Below, piece by piece: positions 1-8,194 of a stretch of DNA of 64,000 nt (the stretch's first letter is position 1; the number at the start of each line of letters is the position of its first letter). Both the position numbers and the translations under genes were made by a program. Where the stretch lies: the NCBI GenBank assembly GCA_964471595.1, contig CAYYGN010000006.1, positions 1 to 64,000 on the forward strand, read 5' to 3'. The DNA is from JAGNXB01 sp964471595. GTDB taxonomy: Bacteria; Bacteroidota; Bacteroidia; Chitinophagales; Saprospiraceae. The notes below the pieces were generated by a model, which ran no database searches, was not told the origin of the DNA, and was given only the letters and a program-made list of their open reading frames with translations.

Positions 1-61
1 TTCGGTTGCAGGATGTCCACTGGACATCCTCCCCCTACGGGGTACGCAACCTCATATCCTG

Positions 62-99
62 GGCGAGCTGTACGGCGATTTTTTTTCATTGCGTTTACC
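62..99. repeat. Dispersed repeat A, degenerate copy
   Basis: The core GGCGAGCTGTACGGCGA followed by a T run and then GCGTTTAC matches the start of the repeat units at 62568-62636 and 63143-63211, where the core is GTCGAGYTGTRCGGCGAC, TTTTAC, then GACGWTTAC. It is the same family at the opposite end of the window. Its function is unknown. Confidence 0.5.
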
Positions 100-178
100 C
101 GGCTTTGGACCTATGGGTCACGTAGTGGCAAGTCCAGAATTTGTTATCTTTGGTTACAAACCCGGAACCCCTTGCCCC

Positions 179-210
179 ATCCTGTAAATCCTGAAATCCT
201 GTGAATCCTG
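179..210. repeat. Short tandem ATCCTG repeat
   Basis: Four copies of ATCCTG start at 179, 188, 196 and 205, spaced 9, 8 and 9 bases apart, followed by ATTCAGACA. From memory, similar 'AATCCTG' strings are scattered between genes in many Bacteroidota genomes. Confidence 0.6.
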
Positions 211-289
211 ATTCAGACAATTATTTGTATTCCATTAGAATAAATTGAACCCTGAATAAAATGTAACCGGGATCATACAGTTCTTATAG

Positions 290-590
290 TTACTTGTCCC
301 CTTTCCATTTCACGGGATCCCTTGATGTGTGGAATACAGCATGAATGGAAATCTGGTTGTTTGTCTCATCCACGGAGAAGTGTACCAGGTATGGAAACTT
401 TTTCACAGGCAAACAGCGGACATTATCATATCTGATGCGATAAAATGGATTTTTTTATAGCTTCTGCAGGTGTTTGTTGAGTTCAGTTTCAAACGTTGAC
501 CCAATCCGGCTTGCTGCTCATTGTAATAGTCCATCGCTTCCCGGATTTCCTGAACAGCTCTTGGGTCGAGGAGGATTGAATATCCAAATG
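290..590 (-). pseudogene. Broken RelE/ParE-type toxin remnant
   Basis: Directly downstream of the antitoxin-like gene the minus strand encodes the two halves of a RelE/ParE-fold toxin in different frames. The first half ends YYNEQQAGLGQR (frame entered next to the antitoxin stop). The second half, one base out of frame, has FETELNKHLQKL, a TAA stop, then NPFYRIRYDNVRCLPV, FPYLVHFSVD and HAVFHTSRDPVKW, typical of the C-terminal half of ParE-like toxins. No ATG, GTG or TTG starts the first half in frame (it reads CTA). One lost base (near CAACGTTTGAAAC), the TAA beside an A run and the missing start all point to decay. A sequencing error could explain only part of this. Confidence 0.7.
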
Positions 591-800
591 CTAGGAATTG
601 CCTTTATGGAGAAGTTGCTTCCTGGCCTCATTCCAGGAAATCATTTCTTCGGCTTTAGCTGTCCGGATTCGTTCTCGAACGATGTTTTTTTGTTCCTCGG
701 AAATATCAACTTCCTCAGTAATTTCCAAGCCCAGTTGCTTCACGAGTTCCATGAAGAAAGTGATTTTGTTTTCCGGGATTTTGAGGGTTACTTCTTTCAT
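591..800 (-). CDS. Type II antitoxin-like protein
   Basis: This 69-residue protein has a short beta/helix start (MKEVTLKIPENK, then a helix containing MELVKQLGL) and an acidic-basic helical tail (EEQKNIVRERIRTAKAEE) ending in ARKQLLHKG. That is the usual look of small antitoxins encoded just upstream of RelE/ParE toxins, where the tail wraps the toxin. The toxin gene follows immediately on the same strand but is broken (290-590), so this is probably an orphan antitoxin, free to regulate its own promoter or neutralise related toxins. The family is inferred from size, composition and context, not from a diagnostic motif. Confidence 0.65.
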   Translation of the reverse strand: MKEVTLKIPENKITFFMELVKQLGLEITEEVDISEEQKNIVRERIRTAKAEEMISWNEARKQLLHKGNS

Positions 801-1148
801 GATTTTATCATTGTGTACGCAACATGGTCACCGTATGTTCAATAGCATGATGCCAATTCGGGTTTCGTCAGTGTAGATCAGATTGATTTGTAAAAGTGAC
901 TGATCAGCCTGGACCTTTAAAAGTTTTACAGCCCTGTTGTTACCAAAGCGGGATTGCCGATAGCAAAGATACTAAAACCACCCTGACAAAGCAACAGCAA
1001 GAAAGTGGGTCAAGTTCCCGATGGCGGCTTCTTTCCCTGCCGTCGAGACAGCCGATGTCAAGCCTTACCCCTTGATCTCTGCCATAGTCTTTCGGGAAGG
1101 GAAGCCTGATGCCTGGCGCCGCTGCCGGCCATTCCTTACCTTTGAAGA
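801..1148. other. Intergenic region upstream of moaA
   Basis: These 348 bases lie between the antitoxin gene and moaA and should carry both divergent promoters. I see no convincing TAnnTTTG element, no Moco-riboswitch-like fold and no small gene. Confidence 0.4.
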
Positions 1149-2156
1149 ATGGTTCCAACCTCCAGAACCAATGCCCTGCTGGAAGACCGACACGGGCGCT
1201 TCCACGATTACCTGCGCATCTCGCTCACGGATGCCTGTAATCTGCGTTGCCGGTACTGCATGCCCGACGAGGATATGCACTTCCTGCCCAAAGACCGGCT
1301 CATGACCCCGGAGGAAATCGAACTGCTGGCCGGACTTTTTGTCGCCCACGGTGTGCGCAAGATCCGCCTTACCGGCGGAGAGCCGCTGGCCCGCAAAGAC
1401 GCTGGAGCCATTATCCGGCGATTGGGCCGTCTGCCCGTCGAGCTGGCCCTCACCACCAACGGGGTTTTGCTCGACAAATTCCTGCCCGACCTCCGGGTCG
1501 CCGGCTTGCAATCCGTCAATATCAGCCTCGACAGCCTCGACCCGGCCGTCAACCTGGACATCACCCGCCGCTCCCATTTGCCGTTGGTATTGGCGCACAT
1601 CCGGCAAATGGCCGTAGAGGGATTCCGGGTCAAGGTCAACATGGTCGTCATGAAAGGGGTCAACGAATTCGAGATCCCCGATTTCGTGGCGCTGGCCCGC
1701 GACCTGCCCCTTCACATCCGGTTTATCGAGTTCATGCCCTTCGAGGGTAATGGATGGACAGCGGGCCGTGTCTTTACCTACCGTCAGATCCTCGAAGTCA
1801 TTGGCGACTGCTACGCCATGGAAAAGCTGCAGGACGGCCCCAACGACACCGCACGTGCCTATCGTGTTCCCGGCTTTATGGGTACATTCGCCGTGATCAG
1901 CACCATGAGCGAGCCTTTTTGCCAGACGTGCAACCGCCTGCGCCTCACCGCAGACGGCAAGTTGAAAAACTGCCTATTTTCCACCGGTGAAACCGATCTC
2001 CTCGGACCACTTCGCAAAGGCATACCCGTCGAACCGCTCATTGCCGCCACCGTCAAAGCCAAACACGCCCGGTTTGGCGGGCAGTGGGACCAATCTTTCG
2101 AAGCCATCGATGCGGCCGTCCTGGAAAACAGGCCCATGATCACCATCGGAGGCTAA
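1149..2156 (+). CDS. moaA: GTP 3',8-cyclase MoaA
   Basis: This radical SAM enzyme catalyses the first step of molybdenum cofactor synthesis, turning GTP into 3',8-cyclo-7,8-dihydro-GTP with MoaC downstream. The N-terminal 4Fe-4S/SAM site is C30-x3-C34-x2-C37 (TDACNLRCRYC). The second cluster, which binds substrate, is C258-x2-C261-x13-C275. The SAM-contact motif LTGGEPL is present, and the chain ends in the Gly-Gly tail needed for activity. At 335 residues it is full length. The ATG sits at the expected distance before the first cluster. mobA lies 3 kb downstream, but moaC, moaD, moaE and moeA are not in this window. Confidence 0.97.
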   Translation: MVPTSRTNALLEDRHGRFHDYLRISLTDACNLRCRYCMPDEDMHFLPKDRLMTPEEIELLAGLFVAHGVRKIRLTGGEPLARKDAGAIIRRLGRLPVELALTTNGVLLDKFLPDLRVAGLQSVNISLDSLDPAVNLDITRRSHLPLVLAHIRQMAVEGFRVKVNMVVMKGVNEFEIPDFVALARDLPLHIRFIEFMPFEGNGWTAGRVFTYRQILEVIGDCYAMEKLQDGPNDTARAYRVPGFMGTFAVISTMSEPFCQTCNRLRLTADGKLKNCLFSTGETDLLGPLRKGIPVEPLIAATVKAKHARFGGQWDQSFEAIDAAVLENRPMITIGG

Positions 2157-2162
2157 CCGGTT

Positions 2163-2558
2163 TTGCCGGGCAACACCTATTTTTACCGGCTCATGGAAGA
2201 CTGGGAACTGGATTTTCACTGGCTGGCCTTGCGGCACAAGATCAAGGAGATCATGCGGCGCGAGACCCTGCCCGATCTCAATGCCCTGCTCCTCCTGGTA
2301 GGCATCCAGGAATCCGGACGCGTCCGGACCCGGTATTCCAAGGAGGAAAAACAGGACCTCATGCACGTGGCGGTCTGCCATTTGCTCAGTCAGGAAGGGT
2401 ATTACCGGTTTGTGGGTTTTGATGCGGACGGCTGGCCCCACTACGAGGTGGCCCGCACGCATGACATCAACGGGCTCAAACCCCAGGAGACCTGGCTTAA
2501 AAGTCTGTTAATCCGGTATTTTCGGGCAGCGGAAATCCTTCCGGAACCCTCTCACTGA
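2163..2558 (+). CDS. Conserved hypothetical protein next to moaA
   Basis: This 131-residue soluble protein follows moaA by 6 bases and is probably co-transcribed with it. I do not recognise a family. The sequence is Trp/Tyr/Leu-rich and mostly helical, with LLLLVGIQESGRVRTRYSKEEKQDLMHVAV in the middle given here only as its outer elements, LLLLVGIQESGRV and KEEKQDLMHVAV. It has no signal peptide or cysteine motif. The start is uncertain: a TTG at 2163 gives the longest frame, and an in-frame ATG at 2193 (MEDWELDFHW) is a good alternative. The codon pattern (G/C in third positions) supports a real gene. Confidence 0.6.
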   Translation: MPGNTYFYRLMEDWELDFHWLALRHKIKEIMRRETLPDLNALLLLVGIQESGRVRTRYSKEEKQDLMHVAVCHLLSQEGYYRFVGFDADGWPHYEVARTHDINGLKPQETWLKSLLIRYFRAAEILPEPSH

Positions 2559-2576
2559 GGCCAACCTTTCGACACC

Positions 2577-3239
2577 ATGCTTATGCCAAGGTTTTTCTTG
2601 ATGTTGCTTTTCAGCGGGACGATGCTTTTTCAGGCGAGTTGCCAGTCGGAAAAGCATACTTACGCCCGGATCACGACCGGCTATGGGGACATCACCATTC
2701 GTCTGTACAATTCGACGCCCGTCCATCGCGACAATTTCATCAAACTGGTCAGGGAGGAATTCTATGATTACCTCCTTATTCACCGGGTAGTCAAGGACTT
2801 TGTCGTGCAGGGAGGGGATCCCAAATCCAAAACCGCCCATGTCCTGGATGTCTTGGGCCATGGAGATCCCGGCTACCTCCTGGAGCCCGAGATAGGTGCC
2901 ATCCACGTGCGGGGTGCGGTCGGTGCGGCGCGGCAGGACGACACCCGCAATCCGGAGCGGAAGAGCAACGGGTCCCAGTTTTATATCGTCCAGGGCGCAC
3001 CGGTCACCGAGGCGGAGCTCGACCAATGGGAGGCCAAAAAGGGCATCAGATACACCCCTGAGCAGCGGCAGCTTTACCTGGAAAAAGGCGGACTTCCCTT
3101 TCTCGATATGGAATACACGGTTTTTGGCGAAGTCGTGGAGGGATTTGACGTCCTCGATCGGATGTCCCAGGCCCCCACACACCGCAATGACCGGCCGAGC
3201 GAGGATATCCGCATGATCATCAAGCTGGTGGACAAATAA
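2577..3239 (+). CDS. Exported cyclophilin-type peptidylprolyl isomerase (lipoprotein)
   Basis: This 220-residue protein catalyses cis-trans isomerisation of X-Pro bonds, probably helping envelope proteins fold. It starts with a hydrophobic signal followed by a lipobox-like FQASC, so it is likely a lipoprotein. The cyclophilin core is clear: TGYGDITIRLYN, TPVHRDNFIKLV, HRVVKDFVVQGGDP, and the active-site SNGSQFYIVQG. An insert after FYIVQG (TEAELDQWEAKKGIRYTPEQ) is typical of Bacteroidota secreted cyclophilins. It is followed after 41 bases by a second cyclophilin gene with the same insert, so the two are probably tandem duplicates. Confidence 0.93.
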   Translation: MLMPRFFLMLLFSGTMLFQASCQSEKHTYARITTGYGDITIRLYNSTPVHRDNFIKLVREEFYDYLLIHRVVKDFVVQGGDPKSKTAHVLDVLGHGDPGYLLEPEIGAIHVRGAVGAARQDDTRNPERKSNGSQFYIVQGAPVTEAELDQWEAKKGIRYTPEQRQLYLEKGGLPFLDMEYTVFGEVVEGFDVLDRMSQAPTHRNDRPSEDIRMIIKLVDK

Positions 3240-3280
3240 TCCATACGGTTCTGTCTTTCCCCCTTTGAAAATTTCCCCAC

Positions 3281-4180
3281 ATGATTCCGGAACATCCCAT
3301 CAAGATCTTTGGCGTCGTGCTATGTGTGACCGCCATGGCTTCCTGTGCGCGGCCGGTGGCCGATTTTGCCTGGAAGGAGGACGGACTGGAAGCGCCGGCC
3401 GAGGTCCGCTTTGAAAACCGGTCGCAAAAGGCGGACGTATTTGTGTGGACCTTTGGCGACGGGCAGGAGAGCGCCGAGGAGGCGCCGGTGCATGTATATC
3501 GGGATTCGGGCAATTATCCGGTGACGCTGATTGCCCGACGCGGCAAACGGGAGGCGCGCGCGCAAAAATGGATACAGGTGGTCGCCCCGGAGCCCTGCCT
3601 CGTGGAGATCAACACCCCGCTGGGGAGGATGGTGGTCCGCCTTTACGACGAGACACCCCTGCACCGGGACAATTTCATCCGGCTGGTGGAAAGCGGGTTT
3701 TACGACAGCCTGTTGTTCCACCGGGTGATCAAGGGGTTCATGATCCAGGGCGGTGATCCCCATTCGCGGGGAGCGGGTCCGGATGTCCGTCTGGGCTCCG
3801 GCGGCCCCGGCTACCAGGTGGATGCCGAATTCCGGCCCGGACTGGTGCACCACAAAGGAGCGCTATGTGCGGCCCGCATGAGTGACGGCGTCAACCCCAT
3901 GAAAAAGAGTTCGGGGTCCCAGTTTTACATCGTGCAGGGCAACCGGGCCAGTGACAGCATCCTTGACGGCGTGGAGGCGAGGAAGGAATTCCGGTACACG
4001 GCGGAGCAACGGGAGGCGTACAAGCGACAGGGAGGCACGCCGCATCTCGACCAGGACTACACGGTATTTGGCATGGTGGTCGAAGGGCTGGAAGTGATCG
4101 ACCGGATCGCTGCCGTGTCGACCATGTCGGGCGACCGGCCCGAGTCCGATGTCTGGATGACGATGCGGATCGTGAAGTAG
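3281..4180 (+). CDS. PKD domain-cyclophilin fusion lipoprotein
   Basis: This exported peptidylprolyl isomerase carries an extra N-terminal domain. The order is signal peptide with lipobox-like AMASC (residues 1-22), a PKD-type beta-sandwich (about 27-105, with VWTFGDGQESAEEAPVHVY and the SGNYPVTLIA strand), then cyclophilin (about 107-299, with LHRDNFIRLV, HRVIKGFMIQGGDP and KSSGSQFYIVQG). The PKD domain may anchor the enzyme to a partner or glycan at the cell surface. The isomerase half closely resembles the preceding gene, including the long insert after YIVQG. This is inferred to be one of a tandem pair acting on surface or secreted proteins. Confidence 0.92.
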   Translation: MIPEHPIKIFGVVLCVTAMASCARPVADFAWKEDGLEAPAEVRFENRSQKADVFVWTFGDGQESAEEAPVHVYRDSGNYPVTLIARRGKREARAQKWIQVVAPEPCLVEINTPLGRMVVRLYDETPLHRDNFIRLVESGFYDSLLFHRVIKGFMIQGGDPHSRGAGPDVRLGSGGPGYQVDAEFRPGLVHHKGALCAARMSDGVNPMKKSSGSQFYIVQGNRASDSILDGVEARKEFRYTAEQREAYKRQGGTPHLDQDYTVFGMVVEGLEVIDRIAAVSTMSGDRPESDVWMTMRIVK

Positions 4181-4238
4181 TCGCCAGTGAGTATCTCATG
4201 AGTAGCAACCGCCGTATCTTGGTTGAAATTCTGTCGTC

Positions 4239-5117
4239 ATGGGTATGCTGAGTGATCTGCGCCGCCTGTTTTTCGGAGCCAAATCCGTGGCCCGTTCCCA
4301 GGCTGAGAAAGCTGGTGAAACCATTAAAGAAACGACCCGTGAAACCCGCGAAGATCTGGAAGCCTGGATGGAGCGGCTGCGCAAGGAGTCTGGTGTGCAG
4401 CCTCCGGAGGGACCCAATGTCCCCACACCTCCGGCCTCTGATCCCGAACATCCGGATGCCGTACAGCGGGTGGGGAAAAAAGTGCTGGAAACCGGAGAGG
4501 AGATCCTTCACAAGGCTGGCGAGGTAGCGGAAAAAGCGGGTAGTGCGATCCTGGAGAAAGGGAAGAAGGTGGAGGAGGCCATCGAGGGAATTGGCGAGCA
4601 GGTGATCCGTGCGGGAGAGAAAGTGGCGGAGAAGGCGGGAGACCTGGCGGAAAAAGTCGGGGGGGAAGTCCTGGAAAAGGGCAGCGACATCCTGGACCGG
4701 GCCCGTGATTTTCTGAAGGACACCAAGGAAAAGGCCGGGGAGGAATTCGGCAAGTTTTACGACAAAGCCCAGGAAGAGGCGGCGCGACATGACGCCGAGG
4801 AAGCTGCCCGCAAAGCCGACCAGGAAGCGCGCACAGCCAAGTACAGGACGGGCGAATCGCCGGAGGGAAAAACCCACCAGGAAGCGCTGGAGGATTCCCT
4901 GTTGAAAGGCAAGGATGACTTTTTCGAAAAGGCCGACCAGTTGGCCAAAGGGAATACCCGCCGTGGAGAGATGACCATCCAGCCTGCCGAGCCGGCATCA
5001 CCGGTCAAAAAGGGTGGACCCACAGCCGGATTTGAGGACAGGGACGGTGATGGCGATGACATCATTGATGACGCGGAAATCGTTCCGGAGCAGGAACCGG
5101 AGCCGGACAAACCATGA
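4239..5117 (+). CDS. LEA/apolipoprotein-like amphipathic helical repeat protein
   Basis: This 292-residue, highly charged protein is built of imperfect 11-residue helical repeats: AEKAGETIKETT, LEKGKKVEEAIEG, AGEKVAEKAGDLAEK, LEKGSDILDRARDF. It lacks cysteines and has a disordered acidic end (DRDGDGDDIIDDAEIV). Such repeats occur in LEA-like stress proteins and in YtxH-like envelope proteins, and they form long amphipathic helices that bind membranes or stabilise proteins during drying. There is no clear signal peptide. The stop overlaps the mobA start by 4 bases (ATGA), so the two are translationally coupled. A weak -7-like TATCTTGG lies at 4215. The function is inferred from composition only. 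Confidence 0.75.
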   Translation: MGMLSDLRRLFFGAKSVARSQAEKAGETIKETTRETREDLEAWMERLRKESGVQPPEGPNVPTPPASDPEHPDAVQRVGKKVLETGEEILHKAGEVAEKAGSAILEKGKKVEEAIEGIGEQVIRAGEKVAEKAGDLAEKVGGEVLEKGSDILDRARDFLKDTKEKAGEEFGKFYDKAQEEAARHDAEEAARKADQEARTAKYRTGESPEGKTHQEALEDSLLKGKDDFFEKADQLAKGNTRRGEMTIQPAEPASPVKKGGPTAGFEDRDGDGDDIIDDAEIVPEQEPEPDKP

Positions 5118-5683
5118 CCGAAATCCCCCCGCTTTGCGGCCTCGTCCTATCCGGGGGGCAATCCGAACGTATGGGTCGCGACAAAGGCGCCATACCCTGG
5201 GAGGGAGGCAAGTTGGTCCATGTGCAGGCCCAAAAGCTCCTGTCGGTGGTGCGGGAGGTGTGGATCTCCTGCCGGCCGGAGCAGGAGGAGACGTATGCCG
5301 GCTCTTATCCGTTGCTCTTCGATCAATATCCGTCAGAAGGACCCATGAGCGGATTGCTGTCGGCCTTTCACGCCCGGCCGGCATCGGCGTGGCTGGTGCT
5401 CGGTGTGGACATGCCAGGGATCGGGGAGGAGGTATTGCGTCATTTGGTTGACCACAGGGATCCGGGTCGTTTGGCGACGGCTTTCCGGCAGCCGGATGGT
5501 GTGGTTCAGCCTTTGGTATCGGTGTGGGAACCGGCTGCGCTGTCTCTGTTGCGCAAGGCCTGGTCGGAGCGCCGTCTCAGTCTGCGTCAATGGCTGGAAG
5601 AGAATGAGGTTTTGCTGCTGGAGCCTCCGGGTGGCAGTGATTGGACCAATGTCAATGCGCCGTCGGATCTGAAGCTATCCTGA
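5114..5683 (+). CDS. mobA: Molybdenum cofactor guanylyltransferase MobA
   Basis: This enzyme attaches GMP from GTP to molybdopterin, making the bis-MGD precursor in the cytoplasm. The nucleotide-binding signature LVLSGGQSERMGRDKG is at residues 10-25, FDQYPSEGPMSGLLSA follows, and the catalytic-region sequence VLGVDMPGIG is present. The protein is 189 residues, normal for the family. The ATG overlaps the previous stop in an ATGA. It ends convergently with cinA, with a 9-base overlap of coding sequence. Together with moaA it shows the organism makes a molybdoenzyme, although no such enzyme is in this window. Confidence 0.93.
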   Translation: MTEIPPLCGLVLSGGQSERMGRDKGAIPWEGGKLVHVQAQKLLSVVREVWISCRPEQEETYAGSYPLLFDQYPSEGPMSGLLSAFHARPASAWLVLGVDMPGIGEEVLRHLVDHRDPGRLATAFRQPDGVVQPLVSVWEPAALSLLRKAWSERRLSLRQWLEENEVLLLEPPGGSDWTNVNAPSDLKLS

Positions 5684-6934
5684 AGTATCCGGCCGGTGTT
5701 CGAGCAACCACAGCCTCAGGTGTTGCAGGGCGTGGATGGCGGTCATCTCGATGTTTTTCTGGCGGTCTTTCCCGAGTTGCAGGCGGATGGCGCGCGGGTG
5801 GTGCATGTCGCCCACGGCGATCCATACGAGGCCGACGGGTTTGGTCTCCGTGCCCCCGCCCGGTCCGGCCACACCGCTGGCGGCGATGCCCACATCGGCG
5901 CCGAGGCGCTGGAGAACACCGTGCAACATGTCGAGTACGACCGGCTCACTGACGGCGCCGTGGGCAAACAGGGTCTCGGCGGGTACGCCGAGCTGGGAGG
6001 TCTTGAGGTAATTGTGGTAGGGGATGATACTGCCGAGATACCATTGGCTGGCACCGGCCACACTCGTGATGCGGTGGGCGATGTAACCGCCGGTACAGCT
6101 TTCGGCCGTGGCGACGGTGCGCCCTTGCCCGGCCAAAAGGCGGCCCACGGCCGCTTCCAGCGTGTCTTCCCCCTCGCCGAAGACGGCATGGCCGAGAAGG
6201 GCGCGAATGGCTTCGGCCTGTTCGGCCACCTCTGCCTTCCGGATGTCTTGTTGGCCCCCATAGGCGCTGAGCCGGAGGCGAACCAGACCGGGTGAGGGGA
6301 GGTAAGCCAGCCGGATATGGGCGGGGAGGGCGTCTTCGAAGGTCTCGAGTCGCTGGGCGATTTCGCTTTCGCCGAGCCCGGCCGTCTGGAGGGTTTGATG
6401 GATGATGGGCGTCACGCCCGGCAATTGCCGCAGTTCGGGCAGGGCGGCGTCTTCCATGATGGCCTGCATCTCATAGGGGACGCCGGGGAGGGAGATCAGG
6501 ATTCGGCCCCGGTCTTCAAACCACATACCAGGGGCGGTACCCATGCGGTTGGGGAGCAGGCGGGCATTGGCCGGCATCCAGCATTGTTGCCGGTGCCCTT
6601 CCGTCACCGTACGACCCAGCCGGGTGAAAATCCGTTGGATGCGTTGCCACGTCTCTTCGCTGAACACCATTTCCGTCCCGTACCAGGCTGCGATGGCCTT
6701 TTTGGTGATGTCGTCCTTGGTGGGGCCGAGACCTCCGGTCATGATGACGAGGCCGGCCGATCGAAATCCTTCCTCCAGGCCGGTGAGGATTTCGTCGTGG
6801 TCGTCGCCGACAGTAAGGCGTCGTATGACGCGGATGCCCAGGAGATTGAGTTCCCGGCCGAGCCAGGCGCTGTTGGTATCGAGGGTTTGACCGAGGAGGA
6901 TCTCATCGCCGACGGTCAGGAGGAAGGCATTCAC
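5675..6934 (-). CDS. cinA: CinA-like nicotinamide-nucleotide amidase / competence-damage protein
   Basis: This 419-residue protein has the usual two-domain CinA layout. The N-terminal MoCF-biosynthesis-like domain (about 1-170, with VGDEILLGQTLDTN and MTGGLGPTKDD) is linked to ADP-ribose pyrophosphatase activity. The C-terminal PncC domain (about 260-415, with TVATAESCTGG and ASGVAGPGGGT) deamidates nicotinamide mononucleotide in NAD recycling. It is the second gene of a birA-cinA pair, its ATG overlapping the birA stop by 4 bases. Confidence 0.95.
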   Translation of the reverse strand: MNAFLLTVGDEILLGQTLDTNSAWLGRELNLLGIRVIRRLTVGDDHDEILTGLEEGFRSAGLVIMTGGLGPTKDDITKKAIAAWYGTEMVFSEETWQRIQRIFTRLGRTVTEGHRQQCWMPANARLLPNRMGTAPGMWFEDRGRILISLPGVPYEMQAIMEDAALPELRQLPGVTPIIHQTLQTAGLGESEIAQRLETFEDALPAHIRLAYLPSPGLVRLRLSAYGGQQDIRKAEVAEQAEAIRALLGHAVFGEGEDTLEAAVGRLLAGQGRTVATAESCTGGYIAHRITSVAGASQWYLGSIIPYHNYLKTSQLGVPAETLFAHGAVSEPVVLDMLHGVLQRLGADVGIAASGVAGPGGGTETKPVGLVWIAVGDMHHPRAIRLQLGKDRQKNIEMTAIHALQHLRLWLLEHRPDTSG

Positions 6935-7692
6935 AGGAAGTGGATCTCTTTGGGGGTAAACAGACGAACCATCCGGGAGTTGAGATCAAGGACCCGGAGA
7001 CATCCGGCGGTATCCACGCCCTGGATGATGCCCGGGAAGGGAGAGCCGTCGGCAGAAGCGAACCGTGCTTCCTGTCCTTTCCGGTACAGGGCGGACGCAT
7101 AGGCGCCGTCGAGGGCAAGAGCGCCTTCGGTGCGCAATACGCTGTAGAGGGTGTCCAGTTCGGTCAGGAGTTGTTGCCGCACGGCATCCAGGTCATGGAG
7201 GCGGCCAGTCGCGAGGGCCAGGGAGGTAGCCCGGGGCAGTTCGGGGGGAAAGCGGGTCTGGTTGACATTGAGGCCGATGCCGAGGATGCAGGAGCGGAGC
7301 TGGTCGCCCTGGACCGTGGTGCGGATGAGGATACCGGCGATTTTGCGGTCGCCGGCCAGGAGGTCGTTAGGCCATTTGACAGAGGCAGAAGGCAGATGGG
7401 GGGCGAGGGTGCGATACAGCCCCAGGGCGGCCATACGGGCCAGGGCAAAAGCGTTGGCTGCCGGCAAAAATCGGGGTGTCAGCCAGATACTGAGCAGGAG
7501 GTTGAGGCCGGGCGCGCTGTGCCAGGAACTGCCAAATTGTCCTTTCCCGGCCGTCTGGTTGTCAGCCTGAACGGTAAATCCCTCGGGTGGTGTGTTTTTT
7601 GTGGTAAAGGATTCCAGCCAGTCATTGGTGGAAGTCACCTCGCCGAGACGCAGGAGGGTCTGTCCGATGACCGGTTGGCCTGGGGCGTTCAT
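6931..7692 (-). CDS. birA: Biotin--[acetyl-CoA-carboxylase] ligase BirA
   Basis: This enzyme activates biotin with ATP and transfers it to the carrier protein of acetyl-CoA carboxylase. It is a short BirA of 253 residues without the N-terminal DNA-binding domain, so it should not be a repressor. The biotinyl-AMP loop is GKGQFGSSW (usually GRGQRG...W), the ATP/biotin site includes KWPNDLLAGDRKIAGIL, and GIGLNVNQ follows. It is divergent from rsfS, 53 bases away. Confidence 0.95.
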   Translation of the reverse strand: MNAPGQPVIGQTLLRLGEVTSTNDWLESFTTKNTPPEGFTVQADNQTAGKGQFGSSWHSAPGLNLLLSIWLTPRFLPAANAFALARMAALGLYRTLAPHLPSASVKWPNDLLAGDRKIAGILIRTTVQGDQLRSCILGIGLNVNQTRFPPELPRATSLALATGRLHDLDAVRQQLLTELDTLYSVLRTEGALALDGAYASALYRKGQEARFASADGSPFPGIIQGVDTAGCLRVLDLNSRMVRLFTPKEIHFL

Positions 7693-7720
7693 TGCGTTTC
7701 GGGGAGAATCCCTACTTTTG
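7692..7720 (+). promoter_or_regulatory. Candidate rsfS promoter
   Basis: TTG at 7692-7694, an 18-base spacer and TACTTTTG at 7713-7720 match the Bacteroidota -33/-7 pattern (TTG ... TAnnTTTG). It overlaps the birA start and would begin transcription about 20 bases before rsfS. Confidence 0.6.
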
Positions 7721-7745
7721 ATTTGCGTAAAATTAGAACCGCCAT

Positions 7746-8135
7746 TTGAAATCCCTCACCCGTGAAGCCCGTCGGGCGGTAAATGCCGACGACCAGCTCA
7801 ACGATCTGATCATCGACTGCATCCAGGACATCAAGGGCAAGAACATCGTCAAACTGGACCTCCGTCAACTCGAAGAAGCGCCGGCGGATTACTTCATTAT
7901 CTGCGAAGGCGATTCGAATACCCAGATCCGCGCCATCGGCGACCGCATCCATCAGCGGGTCCTTGAAGAGACAGGACTCAAACCCTATCACATCGAAGGC
8001 AAGGAGTTTGGCCGTTGGGTATTGCTCGACTACTACAATACCCTGGTTCACGTGTTCCATCCGGAGGCCCGGGCCTTTTATGACCTGGAAGACCTGTGGA
8101 GTGATGCACGGGTGACGGCTTACGAGAACCTTTGA
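7746..8135 (+). CDS. rsfS: Ribosome silencing factor RsfS
   Basis: This protein binds ribosomal protein uL14 on the large subunit and blocks subunit joining when nutrients are scarce. At 129 residues it has the family core: LNDLIIDCIQDIKGKNIVKL, DYFIICEGDSNTQIRAIGDRI, GRWVLLDYYNTLVHVFHPEA and a Tyr-Asp-Leu-Glu-Asp-Leu-Trp end motif. The frame starts with a TTG at 7746. There is no upstream ATG in frame, and the start fits a candidate promoter at 7692-7720. It is followed by ftsH, a common Bacteroidota order. Confidence 0.95.
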   Translation: MKSLTREARRAVNADDQLNDLIIDCIQDIKGKNIVKLDLRQLEEAPADYFIICEGDSNTQIRAIGDRIHQRVLEETGLKPYHIEGKEFGRWVLLDYYNTLVHVFHPEARAFYDLEDLWSDARVTAYENL

Positions 8136-8194
8136 GGTCCGGGCGCCGTTTTTGAAAGGAATGTTTTTATCCAACCACAGAGGATCTGAATTTT

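Larger units (their letters stand above)
1..289. other. Non-coding stretch with small repeats
   Basis: I see no gene here. The stretch holds a perfect inverted repeat (arms GGATGTCC and GGACATCC, 11-18 and 22-29), a copy of a dispersed repeat also found near 62.6-63.2 kb (62-99), and a short tandem array of ATCCTG (179-210). An open frame at 13-204 has no recognisable protein features and is not called. Confidence 0.6.

Noticed and set aside
11..29. Perfect inverted repeat as a terminator
   Set aside because: No T run follows, and no gene end is adjacent within the window.
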